From the NCBI GenBank assembly GCA_009746045.1, contig RPFO01000090.1, positions 1,265,699-1,329,698 on the forward strand: 64,000 nucleotides of DNA, written 5' to 3'. Both the position numbers and the translations under genes were made by a program. The notes below the pieces were generated by a model. The model saw only the letters and a program-made list of their open reading frames with translations, was not told the origin of the DNA and did not search any database. Shown here in pieces: positions 26,201-36,420 of the stretch (positions are counted from its first letter, which is position 1; each line of letters starts with the position of its first letter). Source of the stretch: Mesostigma viride (taxonomy: Eukaryota > Streptophyta > Mesostigmatophyceae > Mesostigmatales > Mesostigmataceae).

Positions 26201-26840
26201 GAGACGGCTCTACGGCGATCAACGTGTGGCACGTACCGCCTGCAGCGAGAAAGCCAGCCAGCCCCCCTCCCATCCCAGCAAACAATTCTAGCAATACAAC
26301 CCCTTCGGACAAGACCCGCGACTCTGCCACAACATCGGCACAGAAGTTACCTTCGGTTGTCGCGACAGCCACTTGTGACTGCGATTGCCGCGGGAGATGA
26401 GAGAGTTGTTGCTGCCGCACCGCGTTGGTGACGTGCTGACGCAAAAGGGCCTGCCGCGCTTGCGGCTGCTGTCGCGCCGCCCACGTGCTGTGCAATGAGG
26501 CCCGTCCCACCAGCGCTGTTGGGATGCACGGCCGATGCTTATCACGCACAGCCCCCCCAGCTGCCGTGACCTCCCCCATCCGTACCTCCACCACCGCGTC
26601 GTGCGAGCCAGCCTCGACCCGGTTGACCGTCGAGACACGCACTGCCCCAGTGTCCGAGCTGTAGCAGCTCACCGGGATGCTTGCTTGGCGCATGGCGTCA
26701 CCGTCTCTGTCAACGATGTACACCGCGCGACCTTCCCACATGCGTACCTCGAGCCGCATGGGAAACATGACCTCCATGCCGACCAGCACGTCATACGATG
26801 ACTGCTCGGTCACAAGGGCATTCACAGGGATGCAGGCCAT
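23160..26840 (-). CDS. pol: Gypsy pol: protease end, C5 methyltransferase, RT, RNase H
   Basis: 1,226 codons without a stop. Residues 1-45 finish the protease (DVLVGMEV). Residues 183-503 form a cytosine-C5 methyltransferase: motif I LELFAGMGGGLAGF, motif IV-like GWECQGLSQAG with Cys278, motif VI FENV, a motif VIII-like HRYRAFW, and a motif X-like VGQAMSAFQVGYVL. Residues 542-562 are hydrophobic. Residues 650-880 are the RT (APKKD, FHQIKV, MPFGHRNASAVFQ, YIDDVIVFSETF) with intact YIDD. Residues 965-1090 are RNase H (YTDWSK, YEGEALAVVWA, VTDHQPLLWL, VDHSNADVLSR). MTase, RT and RNase H lie in one frame, so they would be made as one polyprotein. Confidence 0.9.
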   Translation of the reverse strand: MACIPVNALVTEQSSYDVLVGMEVMFPMRLEVRMWEGRAVYIVDRDGDAMRQASIPVSCYSSDTGAVRVSTVNRVEAGSHDAVVEVRMGEVTAAGGAVRDKHRPCIPTALVGRASLHSTWAARQQPQARQALLRQHVTNAVRQQQLSHLPRQSQSQVAVATTEGNFCADVVAESRVLSEGVVLLELFAGMGGGLAGFLAAGGTCHTLIAVEPSPTARAVYRHHCAQLSALYPSQFPPSAWTDPFGECPQDIRAIGEVHVRGLLRRHKRIDLVLAGWECQGLSQAGVGRGLADPRSGLFWDLLRVVGLLQQLQDQPLAYLFENVVADDSPHEVVRKDWAQIVDILGAPVTCDNAGLGGLTHRYRAFWTNLALTTTIQAVVDAITRQHDGMPAEVALPPHLVTQRVDVADRHPYAPVNHVGKPMCALPTLVSYQGSSAYRDRGKGLVWDTGTGLLVQPPAEFREVSMGFHVGASAAEGVLEATRWSLVGQAMSAFQVGYVLRAAMQVRQGGGDIPTPPPPVSAHAAGVRPTASGGTGSPWRSRLLQLWSVILMTSLLSSTVFAGAPTLQQSVGRAVRAIQQVSVTPGVAAFSLFHDAAVRGPCLDSRSAAVADPAASHIWAIGEHLTATQRKAMEHWLHSARSVFAFSSEELGCYNGGCMGVPLDTDQPLFRRQHRLSLAELEFVDANCRELEAAGIIRASSSSYAAATVVAPKKDTITGEWTGMRMATDLRQLNAHTPVDRYPMPRVDDVLDKISPQVKYVSSLDLRSGFHQIKVVEADQRKLAFWGGTRLYEWVRMPFGHRNASAVFQRAMDQVLAGLPFAACYIDDVIVFSETFDQHLAHLDQVRIALDKANLRLHPEKCKFAQQTIGFLGHQIVPGGRTPEAAKVEAISNAAVPIDISGVRAYLGLAGYYRGYIQNFSTKVKPLTELLKKGNVWAWGPAQQRAIDTIKQELTAAPILRAPDYALPFILYTDWSKVGLGAVLAQKDDAGREHVIAYASRSNNSAESRYSSYEGEALAVVWAIKHFRPYLFGRVFTLVTDHQPLLWLMTSDKLTGKLARWAMIIQEYHLTIVHRPGVDHSNADVLSRYALPTTVDNTGARALGAESSPGSVVFVNAAGFADADAEADWRAVEYTVADFAASCNAVHPSPFTPAAGLLALEEGNSPSFDIDNTLARYLALQVVLVGHLTVECNMGDVWLDGRVLEQVQGIALTPPRLIGPQPSVTLS
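25332..26294 (-). other. C5 cytosine methyltransferase domain inside Gypsy pol
   Basis: A domain of about 320 residues between protease and RT. It would transfer a methyl group from S-adenosylmethionine to DNA cytosine. Seen: the SAM-binding FAGMGGG, the catalytic Cys in ECQ (Pro of the usual PCQ replaced by Glu), ENV, R-x-R and a degenerate motif X. All core motifs are in order with normal spacing, so the domain could be active. It is probably used to mark element or host DNA; this role is inference. Confidence 0.88.
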
Positions 26841-27268
26841 ATGTCGGATGGCCTGAGCGGGTTGAGGATGACCATTACCTGGACCGCAGTCATGGCAAAG
26901 GGTTTAGCGGCAGGGCCCTGCCAGCCCGCCACGGACACATGACTGTCCCGCAGCCCGCCATTCTCCCTGGTTAGGTTGAGCAACTGGGCCAGCCGAGCAC
27001 TGATAACGAGTGGCTGGGCCCCGCTGTCCAGTTTCACGACCAATTCATGGTCAGTACTGTAGACCACGTTGCTCAGGGGCTCCCCGTGCCCCTGCGCCTG
27101 AAACGCCATTGCTGGCTCGCCATCCGGATATGAGGTGACAGTGGGTGCCCCAGGCACTACGCACGCCCGCTGCGCGTTGTCCAAGACACCATGAGCGACA
27201 TGACCCACGATTACCGAAGCCGATGCAGGGCGATGCCCGACAAATGTGGCTGTCTCAGCGTTGTGCAA
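26822..27268 (-). CDS. pol: Gypsy aspartic protease
   Basis: Retropepsin-like segment with the catalytic motif VVKLDSGAQPLVISARLAQL (D-S-G in place of D-T/S-G, a normal variant) at about 27.01-27.05 kb. Its second half (SYDVLVGMEVMFPMRLEV) is in the next frame, just downstream. The join requires restoring one base near 26.86 kb, between ILNP and AQAIRHMACIPV. It cleaves the polyprotein in the family. Confidence 0.75.
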   Translation of the reverse strand: MHNAETATFVGHRPASASVIVGHVAHGVLDNAQRACVVPGAPTVTSYPDGEPAMAFQAQGHGEPLSNVVYSTDHELVVKLDSGAQPLVISARLAQLLNLTRENGGLRDSHVSVAGWQGPAAKPFAMTAVQVMVILNPLRPSDIWPASL

Positions 27269-27289
27269 CACTAGGAACTCGGGAACCGT

Positions 27290-27625
27290 AAAAGTGGTAA
27301 AAGTGGTAAAAGTGGGTGGTAAAAAGTGGTAAAAAGTGGTAAAAAGTGGTAAAAAGTGGTAAAAAGTGGTAAAAAGTGGTAAAAAGTGGTAAAACGGTGG
27401 GAAAACGGTGGGAAAACGCTAGGAGAAAAGCAGGTGGTAAAATCATTTTACCACCTTTTACCACCCCTTTTACCACCAAAGTGGTAAAAAATACCACCAA
27501 GTGGTAAAAGCGAGGGTGGTAAAAACACGCCACAAAGTGGTAAAAGTGAGGGTGGTAAAAAGTGGTAAAAAGTGGTAAAAATGAGGGTGGTAAAAAAATA
27601 CCACAAAGTGGTAAAAATGACAGTG
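27290..27625 (+). repeat. CACTA left subterminal array
   Basis: Dozens of AAAAGTGGT/AAAAAGTGGT units, some inverted (TTTTACCACC). Its counterpart at 35570-35880 is mainly in opposite orientation. Such arrays are transposase-binding sites in CACTA elements. Confidence 0.85.
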
Positions 27626-28204
27626 ATAAAAAAGGGGAAAATGCAGATTTTGCCAGCATTACAACACAAGCACTGTTAAGAACAGCTTAACAGGCCATCA
27701 TTCCAAATGGTTTCTTTATTAGAAATAATAATACATCCCATTAACAGTTGTCTCTCTTGATTTACAATGAGGATTTAGCCCCACATTGGGCGTCTCATCG
27801 ATACGTTTACACCATTGTGAAATAACACAGGCCGCATCAAGCCCAGCCAATTAATTTACTTCTTCTTCAGGTGTCATCATGATCAATGATGCTTCTTTGC
27901 CTGAACAAAGCCACACAGTTGCCAGCACTCATGCTCTGGAGGCCTGCAGGCACACAGAGCACCACCATTGAAGAGGACACAAGGGCAGCAAGGCAGGGGG
28001 GGGGGGGCAGTCAGGCACGGCAGATAGTTGTTGCCCAGCAAAACATCCTATGCATGGTGAAATGGGTTATGCCTGTGGGTATGATGCATGACCTAGCATG
28101 AGAGTGATACATACATGAGTAACAAAAATATACGCACATGGCAATTGGGTGTGACAACACCACATCACTACATAGCTAAAACGTGCTTCAGAAAAAACAT
28201 TCCA

Positions 28205-30312
28205 CTAAATTACCGGATCAGGAGTCTGACTCTGGGACTCCTTTGCTTGCCGCTCCAGCTCAACTTTCCGCTGCGCTTTTGCCATCATGGCCTTGAGCGC
28301 GGCAAGCTCCAGTTCCGCCTCGGTGAGATCTGGCGCGGAGGGAGCATCGGCAGACGCCGTTGCGGCCGGAGAGCTAGAGGCAGGCGGGATCGCTGGCGCG
28401 GAGGGAGCACCGGCAGACTCCGTTGCGGTCGAAGAGCTAGAGGCAGGCGGGATCGCTGGCGCGGAGGGAGCACCGGCAGACGCCATTGCGGGCGAAGGGC
28501 TAGAGGCAGGCGGGATCGCTGGCGCGGAGGGAGCACCGGCAGACGCTGTTGCGGCCGGAGAGCTAGAGGCAGGCGGGATCGCTGGCGCGGAGGGAGCACC
28601 GGCAGACGCCGTTGCGGTCGAAGAGCTAGAGGCAGGCGGGATCGCTGGCGCGGAGGGAGCACCGGCAGACGCCTTCTCCTTGGGTGGCGCCCGCGCTCGC
28701 TTGGCCGGTACATACTCATCCGACACCTCCTCCTTCTCCTCTGCTGGCCCCCAACTCTCCTTCAATTTCGCACGTGCGCCTCGAAGGTCGTCGTCAGTGA
28801 CGTTGCCCAGAAGGACCCACGCATTCTCGTTGCCCTCGGCGTCACCGTAATGCATCGTGGCAAAGTCAACAAACAGCATTTGCGAGCCCCCATCACGCTC
28901 CACAAACCGCGTGCCGTAAGGGGCCTTGAGCTTCGGCTTCACCTCCACCACTTTGCCAGGCTCCCAAACATACGCAGCCGGCCGCGCCCCATCGCGCTCG
29001 TACTTGTACCTTTGTGCCACGAAGGCCCCGTGCAGTGCTTCTCCGAAACCACCAGGGCCCGGTCGCTCTTGAACCACCGCGGTTGGCAGTAAGGTGCTCA
29101 GATAGTGCGCAAGCCCCAAGTCCATGGGACCACTAGGAAGCTTTCGCTTTGCAGCCGGCTTCTTGCTGGCGGCCGGCTTCTTGCTGGCGGCCGGCTTGTT
29201 GCTGGCGGGCGGCTTGTTGACGGCGGGGCGCGACGTGATGGGCTCGAAGACATCTGGCTTGATGGCAGGCACACGAGCAGGCGGGAGACCATCCGGCATT
29301 GGCAGGTCGGCCAGCTTGGGCACCGTAGTGGGCGGCTCCACGGTGTTGTTGGGCACCGGAGGGGACGGCTGCACAGCGTTGCTGGGCACCGGAGGGGGCG
29401 GCATGACAGGCTGCGTGCCAACGGGAGGGGGCGGCGGTACAACCTTCTTGGCCACCGGAGGGGGCGGCATGACAGGCTGCTTGGGAACGGGAGGGGGCGG
29501 CGGTACAACCTTCTTGGCCACCGGAGGCGGCGGCCTCACATCCGATACCTCCACAGGTGCAGGCGCGTACCCTGCCACTTCCTGCTCTAACTCCTCCTCA
29601 AGGGCTTGGAGCCGAGCTCTGAGTCTCCGAATTTCATCTGCTCGGACGCCTGTGGCATGCTGCACAGGCTTGGCCTCCGGCTTGACCTCCGGCTTTACTT
29701 CCGGCTTTACTTCCGGCTTGACCTCCGGCTTGGCCGCCGGCTTGGCCGCCGGCTTTGCCGCCGGCTTGGCAGCAGGAGTTGTCTGCAAGCAGAGGGCGGG
29801 GCATGGAATAAGGACGTTAACATTCGGGAAGTCGGTTAGTAGCAGACCTGCGATGAAAGAAAAAACCAAGAAGCTTGCAGACTCCTGTAGCTAAAGATAG
29901 CGTTATTACCTTTGGCATGTTGGTCACGTCGCTTAGCGCTTTGGTATTTTCCTTCACGTCATCATCCTCGTCCTCGGCAACTCTGCCTCTTTTTTAAGCT
30001 GGAGTTGCTTAGCCACCGGCTCAGCTCCTTTTTTACGAATTCTTCAACACTTAGGGCTTTGGGTTTGGAGCCCTTGGGCTTCTGGGCGGTGAGCTCACCA
30101 GTCGTCGGGTCTACCACCCAGCTGGATGCCTCATACTTATCCAGCTCTGCACGGTTGTCGTCAGCCACACATGTTTCTAGAAAGTTTATGCAGCTCTTCT
30201 TTACCCGGTTAATGAGAGCATCCACCATGGCGCCATCCTGTTCCTTGAGGACATACCCCTCTACGAGGTATGCACGGCCAAAGGTCGTGATTTGCAGTCT
30301 TAAGGTCCGCAC
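28205..30312 (-). CDS. CACTA second gene, proline/alanine-rich protein
   Basis: Two exons on the minus strand: 30312-29910 (MRTLRLQITTFGRAYLVEGY..) and 29782-28205, separated by an intron 29783-29909 (GTAATA...GCAG). A 6-A run near 29.99 kb shifts the frame by one base within the first exon. Exon 2 has AAKP/EVKP repeats, a probable coiled coil (RRLRARLQALEEELEQEV), proline-rich linkers (PPPPVAKK), a folded middle (PAAYVWEPGKVVEVKPKLKA, SQMLFVDFATMHYGDAEGNE) and six 24-residue SAGAPSAPAIPPASSS repeats at the end. It may be the accessory TnpA-like protein of the element. The upstream open frame (PEEWERFDASEKRKSRNK at about 30.37 kb) may be another exon. Confidence 0.62.
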
Positions 30313-31263
30313 ATATTCCGAGGGAACGACGTTTTGTTTCGGCTTTTCCTCTTCTCGCTTGCATCAAATCGCTCCCACTCCTCAGGACTGCACACGTGAG
30401 CTGGTCGTAGCACTGCTACCCTTCTCGGCATTTACAACGTTCGGTCGCACACCACCATGCGACCAAGGCTGGCTAAGTCCGGAATCCCCCCGTTTTGCGA
30501 ACGGAGACGGTGCCAACGTATACATGACGCACTGCACCTGCCTCTGTCCGCCGTTGGATTCAGCAGATCGACGAACCTGGCAGCATCCCGCGCAAAAATT
30601 TTTTGAACGTCTTTCGCCAAAAGGCACCAACGGCAGCTACACAAACGGCCGGACCGCACGCCTCGCGCGGGGCCCGCACGCCCCGCGCGGCTGCGTGCGG
30701 ATCGGCTAAACTCCGTACTGCTTGGTACAAGTACAGAGGCCTCAGGAGCTAAGGCTGTACCGTTTCAGTAGACTTCTACCAATGAGCCCGTGACTAACCA
30801 ACACTACCGTACACTGACCGTAATATCTACCATTTGAATGACTGAGAAAATGTCCGTTTGATCAAAAGGGATCGACGACATCGAAAGCGTTGGCGAGCAG
30901 ACTCAAACTTGCAACGGGTGACTTAGCGGCTATCACGGCGGCGGGTGGCACCAGAAAGATGGCGGTCCCCCACCCATGGATACCGGAATCGAGCCGAACA
31001 CTTACATCGACACACATGCTAGCTGGCCAAATTTCGTGATGTCTCCTTTCCCTTCCTCCACGGATACCTACATTGTCCAGTTTCATTGGTCATCCTGCAG
31101 GCTTCCTGAGTTTTATCGCCAAATTATGTTGGATGCGTTCCTGGAAATGTCGACTGAGCCGGACTTCATGGTCACGGTTGATTAGTGAGCTGCCAGTGGT
31201 CTCACTGGCGCAGACGCCCTAGCGTGGCTCGATTTGTGATCCCGATGGCGACTGGTTAGCCAC

Positions 31264-31305
31264 GGAGGGCCGGCATTGACCATCAACGGTCGATGCCGGC
31301 CCTCC
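31264..31305. other. Hairpin upstream of the CACTA transposase
   Basis: An 18-bp inverted repeat (GGAGGGCCGGCATTGACC and its near-perfect complement, one mismatch) around a 6-base loop, 15 bp before the tnp2 start codon. It could form a cruciform or an RNA hairpin in the 5' leader. Confidence 0.8.
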
Positions 31306-31320
31306 ATGTAGAGATTGTAA

Positions 31321-34300
31321 ATGCGTCAAGGACAGACAGTCGATGAATTCATGGCCGAGGACCCTGACGACGGGTCGGCCAGTGGAGAGGATGCAGCACG
31401 CCAGTTTGCTAGAAATTATGACGAAGCAGTGGCCAGAGTCAAGGACGATACGCCATTGTACCCGGGATCTGAGAGCAAGGCCTTGATGTTTACATTGCAA
31501 TTGCTGACGCTAATGGGGGAAAACTCATGCCCTCAGAGCTTTGCTGATGAGCTCTTCAAGCTGTTGGGAAACGTTCTCCCCGCGGGCAACACTCTGCCCG
31601 ACAGTATCTGGAAGGCACGGAAAGTGATCAAAGGCTTGGGCTTGGGGTACCGTGTGTACGATGCCTGCCCATGCGAGGGTTACTTGTACAAGGACAAGAT
31701 TACTAAGAGCTGCCCTCTTTGCAAGCTGTCGCGCTACGAGACGTACACTGACAGAAACGGTGACATCGTCAACTCGCGGAAAGCGCATCGCCAGGTTAGG
31801 CACTTCCCCCTGATGGATCGGATTAGGGCCTGGTTCCGAGTCCCGGAAATGGCGGAAGCCCTTCAGTACGCTGCGAAACATGAAAACAGGGAGCCAGACT
31901 CATCCACGCGCGTTGTGGACGGCTTGAAAGGCAGGTTTGCACTTGTTTCTACGCCTTCTGTTATGCAATGTGTGCCAAAGTATCAAGTTCGAGATTTTTC
32001 CTCTTGCGCTTATCTTTTGTTTGTACTGCTCTGATGGATACCTTTCTTTTTACGTCTGGTGTTTCTTGTGCATGGACCTGTTCGTGCAGACAGCCGTGCC
32101 ATCCAGCACATAAAGAACAACTGGGACTTTCGCAGCCAGCCGCGGAACACCATCTTCCTTCTGAATTTTGACGGAGTATGTCCAAGGTCTTTCATGGATA
32201 CCCACAGCAGCTGGCCCGCGTTTGTTTCCTGTGTCAACTTGCCCGAGTGGGTGATGGTGAATGGGCGGTTTTGCCCTATGGTGCTTCTTGTGGGCGCCAT
32301 GAAGGGGAAGGCACCCAAGAACATGACCATTTTTTTGGACTTGATCGCTGAGGACTTCCTGGTACTGTGGAAGGGGTATTACATTTGTGATGTGACGCTG
32401 GACGTGGCGGGTGTTTACACTACGACATTTGTGAGGTCCATTCTTGCTGGCATAATTCACGACTACCCGGCATACTCCAAGTCCCTGAACATTCCAGATG
32501 CAGGGTACTATCAATGCGTCCTACATGGTGATGAGTGGCGTGGGGTTTTTATCTCAAATGGCCGTATCGTTCTCCTTGGCAATGACCGCATGTTTCCCGA
32601 GGGTGACCCCCGCCGGCCGGCTCACGCTCCTGTTGTTCAGGAGATGGACCATGCTGGCTACCTGAAGTACTGTGCTACGCTAAAAAAGCAGCCCGAGCCG
32701 TTTCTCAAGTTACCGTACTGGGTTCACCTGAAGATCCGTCATTCTATTGACGAGTTCCATCTGTGTCCCAACAACTTCAAGCGGGTCATTCATTGCACAA
32801 GCGGTAATTGCTAAACATTTAATTGTATCATTTCATTGTGATTGTTGCATGCATTCATTGACTGTGGCCTATCTGTTCACATGGAAAGCTGATGTAATAT
32901 TGTTTTGTTTTTTTTTTCTGTTTGTACTATATGCAGGGAAGGCTATGGCGACCGGGTCACTTCGTGGCAGGCTGAAGGTCCTCGGTCTGAACCCGGAGCT
33001 GTGGCGGCCTGATGAAGACCCACCACCGGAGGGAGACCCACCACCGGAGGGAGACCACCAAAGTCCACCGAAGAAAGGCCGCAAGAAGAAGAGGGCGCCA
33101 GCACCGCGCCCCGGGTTCCAGCTGACGGCTGAGGAAAAGGCTGATATCAAGCGTAAGTGTGACATTGGGTTTTTATTTTTCCCGTAATTTGGAAATTTAA
33201 TATGTAGGACTGACTATGGTCTGTGTGATTTACATAGGACTGACTATTTTTTTCGGCTGTCGTGTTACTACTATGTGTTATTTTTTTGCGTGTGGTTGTA
33301 ATGCGCAGGTCTCGATGACATCATGGCGCATAGCCTACCCGACTACTTCACCGGCCGGATCAGTGGCTTGCTCTGCGATGCGAAGAGTACTGAAAAATCC
33401 AAGACGCGTGACAAGATCCTCTACTTTTGCAAGCAACTCCCGACCATCTTGCGTGGGCGGTTAGATGACGATGCACGGCAAGCATTTCTCCTTCAATCAG
33501 CGGCCTGGGACTTTGTGTTTTCTAGCGGCCCGGCGACTCAGCAGCAGTTGGATGACTGCGGCGAGATGTTTTTGCTTGCTGCTGTGGCGATGGAGCGTAT
33601 AGCGCCAGCGTCTGAGATGGCAAAATCTGTTCATATGATGGCCCACCTGGCCCAGCAAATCCCCTTGTTGGGTCGATGTGACACCCGCACCATGGCGTCG
33701 GGCGAGCGGATGATGGGGGCCATCACGAAAGCTAAGCTGTCCAACGTCAATGTGGAGTGCTCCATGGACGGAGCATATCGCAAGTCTGAGGCGCTGACCC
33801 ATCTGGCCTATCACATGGTGAAAACCGGGATGGTAAGTACACGCTAGTGACCGATTTTTTTTTTTAATGGATTTGTGTGCAGATTTAGTGTTATGTACGC
33901 GCTCCTTGTGGCACGGTCTTGTGCTGCATGCAGCTAATTTCTGTGCATATTTGTGTGCGCTGCTTGCAATGTCTTGTTTGCTTTCTTTTTTTTCTTTCAG
34001 CCAAAAGACCGCTACTACATCTGGGACGTCATCCACGCAGACCCGTCCAAGAAGGTCGAGTTGGGGGGGCGCAGCCGCAAGAATTTCTACACTTTCACCG
34101 CCGCGGAATCTGATGAAGTGGGCGCGATTTTGTTGGAGTATGCGCTGCCCAATGCGGAGTACAAAGATCCCGAAGTCAACGGCGATGAGGCCTACTGGTA
34201 AGACGCCGCTGTCCTATTATTGTAAGTTGCTATTCTTTGAGCTGATTTTCTTTCAGTATAGGGAACTTCATCTGATTTCCAAGGACTACTGCCGTTATTC

Positions 34301-35430
34301 TAATTTTTTTTTCTTGCATTGCTATCTTGCTTTGTATACGATGTGCATGCAGGCGGCCCTTGTGCAGCGACCTCTCATGGCTCAAAGACTGGATCGGACT
34401 CAACCAGCAGCCGCTGGTCCCGGAGCTTGTCCAGGCTGCAGCAGCCGGCGTGCAGCTCAAGGCTGAGGAGTATGATAGGGTGCACTTGTACGGTTTCAAT
34501 TACCGGACAAAAGAAGCTGACAGGAAGCAAGCATGGCGGACTGCAAACTGTGGTGTAGCCTACCATAAGGAGGGAAGCAGCACTCAGTACGGCTACCTGA
34601 CCCACATTCTCGTGGCAAAGCTGGTGCAGCCGGTGGGGCAGTGGACTCAACAGCTTGTGCTGAGAGTAGAGCTTTTCGATGCATCGGAGGTGGCTTACAT
34701 TCGGGATCAACGCTTGGTGTTGGTCCGCAGCGCCGAGGCACCACGCACGGCAAAGCTAGTGTGGCCAACATCTGTTAGCTCTGTTGGGTTTGTGCTGGAC
34801 CCACGGCATCAGCCCCAGCTTTCGGTCATTCACTGCAAGCTGCCCCGTCACCTGGCAACCGGGTGGGCTTTGGAGAACGAGTTTTTCCAAAGCACGGCGA
34901 CAAGGTGGCAGGAAGACATCAGGTACTTCCCACCTGAGCCGCCCGCTGAACGGCCGCCCGCTGAACCGCCGCCCGCTGATCCGTCGCCCGCGCCATCAAG
35001 CACGGCGGCACGACCTTCACGCGCAGCCCCGCCGCGCAAGAAAAAGAAGCCGCCCGATGAACGGCAGCCCGCGCCGGCAACCACGGCGGCAGGACCTTCA
35101 CGCGCAGCCCCGCCTCGCAAGAAAAAGAAGCCGCCCGCTGAACGGCAGCCCGCGCCGGCAACCACGGCGGCAGAACCCTCACGCGCAGCCCCGCCTCGCA
35201 AGAGAAAGAAGAAATCTGAGGCTTTGGCGCCTGCATCACACAAGGGGAAGGAGCCCATGCCCCCGTTGCGCACAAGTGCACGCGCGCGCACGGTCAGGGA
35301 CTATAGAGAACAAACCCTAGCAACGAGGGGAATGACAGTGATTTTAACGGTAGTGATGCCAAGGATGATTCTGATTGATGCTGCTGCGCCAGCATTTTGC
35401 GGCCTCATTAGATGCTGCTCACAAGTGTAA
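31321..35430 (+). CDS. CACTA transposase (tnp2 type), six exons
   Basis: Exons 31321-31934, 32094-32806, 32937-33152, 33309-33832, 34001-34197, 34353-35430; all junctions GT-AG and in phase, giving about 1,110 residues. N-terminal LPDSIWKARKVIKGLGLGY, CPCEGYLYKDK.TKSCPLCKL and RHFPLMDRIRAWFR match the plant tnp2 family (LPxSxYxAKKxLxxLGL, CPxC, YFPLxPRLQRLF). Exon 2 has SSWPAFVSCVNLPEWVMVNG and DFPAYS. Exon 4 has HMMAHLAQQIPLLGRCDTRT and MASGERMMGAITK (the HLxxE..GP...ERxxG pattern). The last exon resembles DUF4216 and ends with three 26-residue repeats containing SRAAPPRKKKKPP, which would act as nuclear localisation signals. It cuts and joins CACTA ends. No stop or frameshift is seen. Confidence 0.85.
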
Positions 35431-35569
35431 TCATGCCGATATTATGTTGAATAAAGATGCATCATTCATTGTTTGGGCCTAAACTGACTTGTTGTCGGTT
35501 CAGCCCTTGTGTTTTTTACCACTTTTGTGCTCGTCGTGGTGTTCTTTTTACCACTTCAGCCACTTTTTA

Positions 35570-35879
35570 TCACTTTTTACCACTTTTACTGCTTTTTACT
35601 GCTTTTTACTGCTTTTTACTGCTTTTTACTGCTTTTTACCACCATTTTCCACCTTTTACCACTTTTACCACCTCCGTTAGGTGGTAAAAGTGGTAAAAGG
35701 TGGTATTTTTTACTGCTTTTTACTGCTTTTTACTGCTTTTTACTGCTTTTTACTGCTTTTTACTGCTTTTTACGGCTTTTTACGGCTTTTTACGGCTTTT
35801 TACTCCTTGTGGGTGGTAAAAAGTGGTAAAAAGTGATAAAAAGTGATAAAAAGTGATAAAAGTGGTATTTTTTACCACC
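35570..35879 (-). repeat. CACTA right subterminal array
   Basis: Runs of TTTTTACTGC, TTTTTACGGC and TTTTACCACT, ending with AAAAAGTGATAAAAAGTGAT just inside the right end. Two diverged unit types distinguish it from the left array. Confidence 0.85.
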
Positions 35880-35896
35880 CCCGAGTTCCTAGTGAA

Positions 35897-36420
35897 CCTA
35901 CGGGCGTCCATTGTGTCAGCGTACCGCTGTACCTCTGACGCATGCGACCCGAGCACCTCCACGGCTCGCTGACCGAACCACTCGACCACTTGCCGGGGAG
36001 TGTATGCAGGCGTGTCCACGACCGACGGCATAGGGTATAATGGCAACAACCTGCGCCGCTGCTCTGCCCCAGCAGGATTGTCGTGTTCCAGGGTGGAGCC
36101 GGTCCGAGCGGGAGCCATGCGAAAGGACTGAGGCAGCTGCCCCACAGTCTCACTTGGCTGCCCCACCTGAAACGACGGCGGTGCACGTGCTTGCTTCCCT
36201 CGCGCGCCAACTGCGTGGATGTCCAACGCCATCACGTCGGCTGGCCGCCAGAAGTCCTCGTCCCTGTATTGAACCTGCGATCCCCCATCCTCCCTTTCAC
36301 GTCCCCCCGCCTCGCCCGTCGGCTGAATGATGACCACCCCCGCGTCCACCTTCTTGTCCTCCACGCGTCCGCAAAGTGCACCCCCGGCGCTGGGCACTGC
36401 CCCGCGCCAGATGGGTGCGG
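35897..36420 (-). CDS. pol: Gypsy pol N-terminal segment (upstream of CACTA insertion)
   Basis: Open frame overlapping the end of gag in the +1 frame, with RDEDFWRPADVMALDIHAVG and TYTPRQVVEWFGQRAVEVLG. It runs directly into the CACTA insertion after DTMDARR. Removing the insertion with one AA duplication continues in frame into the protease segment at 27,268 (RR|LHNAETA). No known domain; it is the linker before the protease. Confidence 0.6.

Larger units (their letters stand above)
27269..35894. mobile_element. CACTA (EnSpm-type) DNA transposon
   Basis: 8,626 bp. Left end CACTAGGAACTCGGG (27269-27283); right end CCCGAGTTCCTAGTG (35880-35894), a perfect 15-bp terminal inverted repeat starting CACTA. 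It is flanked by AA at 27267-27268 and 35895-35896, a 2-bp target duplication. Removal of element plus one duplication (8,628 bp, a multiple of three) restores the Gypsy frame. Inside are inverted subterminal arrays and two divergent genes. It appears recently inserted and potentially autonomous. Confidence 0.93.

Noticed and set aside
25332-26294. Host DNA methyltransferase gene or restriction-modification enzyme
   Set aside because: The domain is in one continuous frame with retroviral-type RT and RNase H and has no separate start or splice sites. It belongs to the Gypsy polyprotein.
28287-29590. Plus-strand frames of 161-256 codons opposite the CACTA second gene
   Set aside because: Low-complexity shadows of the GC-rich minus-strand gene, which has a better composition, an intron and repeats in phase.
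30650-30700. GC-rich palindromic cluster (CGCGCGGGGCCCG) as a terminator or origin
   Set aside because: Eukaryotic context and no further supporting signal; left unannotated.
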